A stretch of 6,807 bases of DNA from Bacillota bacterium (GTDB lineage Bacteria; Bacillota_H; UBA994; UBA5500), in assembly GCA_012727835.1 (NCBI GenBank), contig JAAYGE010000251.1:1-6807 (forward strand). The letters are read 5' to 3'. Below are positions 6,190-6,807 of this stretch, piece after piece. Position numbers and translations under genes: made by a program. The notes under the pieces were generated by a model. It did not search any database. It was not told the DNA's origin and saw only the letters and a program-made list of their open reading frames with translations. Positions within the stretch are counted from its first letter, which is position 1. Every line of letters starts with the position of its first letter.

Positions 6190-6217
6190 GAGCGGACCTT
6201 GTGGTCCGCTCATTTTT
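6190..6217 (+). terminator. Rho-independent terminator of the SASP gene
   Basis: GAGCGGACC (6190-6198), loop TTGT, GGTCCGCTC (6203-6211), then ATTTTTG. A perfect 9-bp GC-rich stem with a T-run, 21 bases after the SASP stop: the clearest terminator in the window. Confidence 0.92.
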
Positions 6218-6231
6218 GTGTTCCCCAATTT

Positions 6232-6266
6232 TTCGTGAAATATGCAACAGATGCCAAAAAGGAGGG
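6232..6266 (+). promoter_or_regulatory. Second copy of the SASP upstream motif, before the ComA gene
   Basis: TTCGTGAAATA at 6232-6242 is identical to 5893-5903. As in the SASP leader it is followed by AGATG and then AAAAAGGAGGG (6256-6266). The spacing from motif to GGAGG is 29 bases here and 32 in the SASP leader. No start codon follows this ribosome-binding-site-like run at normal distance. It probably marks a duplicated spore-phase promoter now serving the ComA gene. Confidence 0.5.
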
Positions 6267-6319
6267 ATAAAACACTGGGTGCGTCACTCCCTGTAACCCT
6301 TACTAAGGCTTGCGAATAA
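6261..6319 (+). pseudogene. Possible remnant of a second SASP gene start
   Basis: After the GGAGGG run, the frame from 6272 reads TLGASLPVTLTKACE then TAA (6317-6319). It can be lined up with the SASP start (LGSSSSNVPVVPNAKKAL): an LG-[AS]-S start, a PV pair and a K-A pair, with a small gap. The nucleotides CACTGGGTGCGTC and GCACTAGGTTCTTC also align. There is no ATG and nothing SASP-like after the stop. SASP genes often occur in tandem, which makes a decayed copy plausible, but the match is short and may be chance. Confidence 0.3.
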
Positions 6320-6363
6320 CTTAATTTGAGTTATAAAGCTGCAAATGGGAGGAGTGATTCGCT

Positions 6364-6807
6364 GTGACTGTTTACAGACGTCGTCGGGCTTGGCAGGACG
6401 CTTTACCTGCCTTTCCCCTATCCGGGCATTGCGGCAAACCACGCCAAACCGGATGCACCATGTTGATCGATAAAAGCATGGGGCTGACAGAGACCCGGGA
6501 CCTCTTGGAGCTGGCGTGTGATTACATAGACATGATCAAGCTAACCTTTGGCACCTCGGCCCTCTACCCCGAACCGCTGTTAAAAGAGAAAATCAAGCTG
6601 ATTCGCTTTTATGGAGTGGATGTCTACCCGGGAGGTACCCTTTTTGAAATCGCCATGTGGCAAGATCGCCTGGAGCCTTTCTTAGAACAGGCTGCCCAAC
6701 TTGGCTTTACCGGTATTGAAATTTCCGATGGCACCATTCCCCTCAGTCATCAAGACCGACGCCACGCCATTAAGAAGGCCAAGAGCTACGGATTTAAAGT
6801 AGTAACC
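6364..6807 (+). CDS. comA: Phosphosulfolactate synthase (ComA/YitD family), C-terminus cut by window edge
   Basis: (2R)-phospho-3-sulfolactate synthase adds sulfite to phosphoenolpyruvate. In methanogens this is the first step to coenzyme M; in Bacillota the YitD branch is tied to sulfolactate, a known B. subtilis spore constituent. The 148 residues visible run to the window edge (family about 250 residues), forming a TIM-barrel front half. Landmarks are KPRQTGCTMLIDK (25-37), DYIDMIKLTFGTSALY (53-68), KEKI (74-77), VYPGGTLFE (87-95), LGFTGIEISDGTI (113-125) and DRRHAIKKAKSYGF (131-144), in family order. The GTG start at 6364 follows GGGAGGAG (6347-6354) by 9 bases. The Arg-rich N-terminal extension (YRRRRAWQ) is short and fits the family. 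It lies downstream of the SASP terminator and a duplicated SASP-type upstream motif, suggesting spore-phase expression. Confidence 0.93.
   Translation, partial: MTVYRRRRAWQDALPAFPLSGHCGKPRQTGCTMLIDKSMGLTETRDLLELACDYIDMIKLTFGTSALYPEPLLKEKIKLIRFYGVDVYPGGTLFEIAMWQDRLEPFLEQAAQLGFTGIEISDGTIPLSHQDRRHAIKKAKSYGFKVVT

Noticed and set aside
5956..6228. Minus-strand open frame of 90 codons over the SASP gene
   Set aside because: It is the antisense of a recognised SASP frame, runs through the terminator hairpin and matches no known family.

Overview
The window looks like the chromosome of an endospore-forming, low-to-mid GC Gram-positive bacterium (Bacillota, most likely a clostridial or Desulfotomaculum-like lineage). 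Three things point there: an alpha/beta-type small acid-soluble spore protein (SASP) gene, a BceRS-type two-component system, and strong GGAGG-type ribosome binding sites before several genes. The lineage is inferred from gene content only.

Left part (1-1900, minus strand): a response regulator followed by an overlapping sensor kinase that runs off the left edge. Kinase architecture and H-box match the BceS/intramembrane-sensing group, which normally works with a BceAB-type ABC transporter in cell-envelope peptide defence. No transporter is visible here. Next (1901-3371) is a damaged locus. A secreted-type leader ORF and a long ORF with lamin-tail-like segments lie on the minus strand. Between them, on the plus strand and without a start codon, sits a clear copper-amine-oxidase N-terminal-type (PF07833-like) repeat. 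The three pieces read best as one former surface-protein gene broken by a roughly 220-bp internal inversion.

Middle part (3372-5820, plus strand): a membrane-anchored YkuE/YaeI-type metallophosphoesterase with its own extended -10 promoter and a terminator-like hairpin, then a CNNM/CorC-family membrane protein with paired CBS domains and its own terminator hairpin.

Right part (5821-6807, plus strand): a sporulation module. A SASP gene with an excellent ribosome binding site carries an in-frame amber codon at the position of a conserved lysine. It is followed by a strong terminator, a second copy of the SASP upstream motif, a possible decayed SASP start, and then phosphosulfolactate synthase (ComA/YitD family), cut by the right edge. 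Sulfolactate is a known spore constituent in Bacillus subtilis, so a shared spore-phase control of SASP and ComA is plausible.

Three loci show lesions (kinase start, split surface gene, SASP stop). These may be real decay, recoding or rearrangement, or base-level/assembly errors. Raw reads would decide. I see no tRNA, rRNA, CRISPR array, transposase or insertion-sequence gene.
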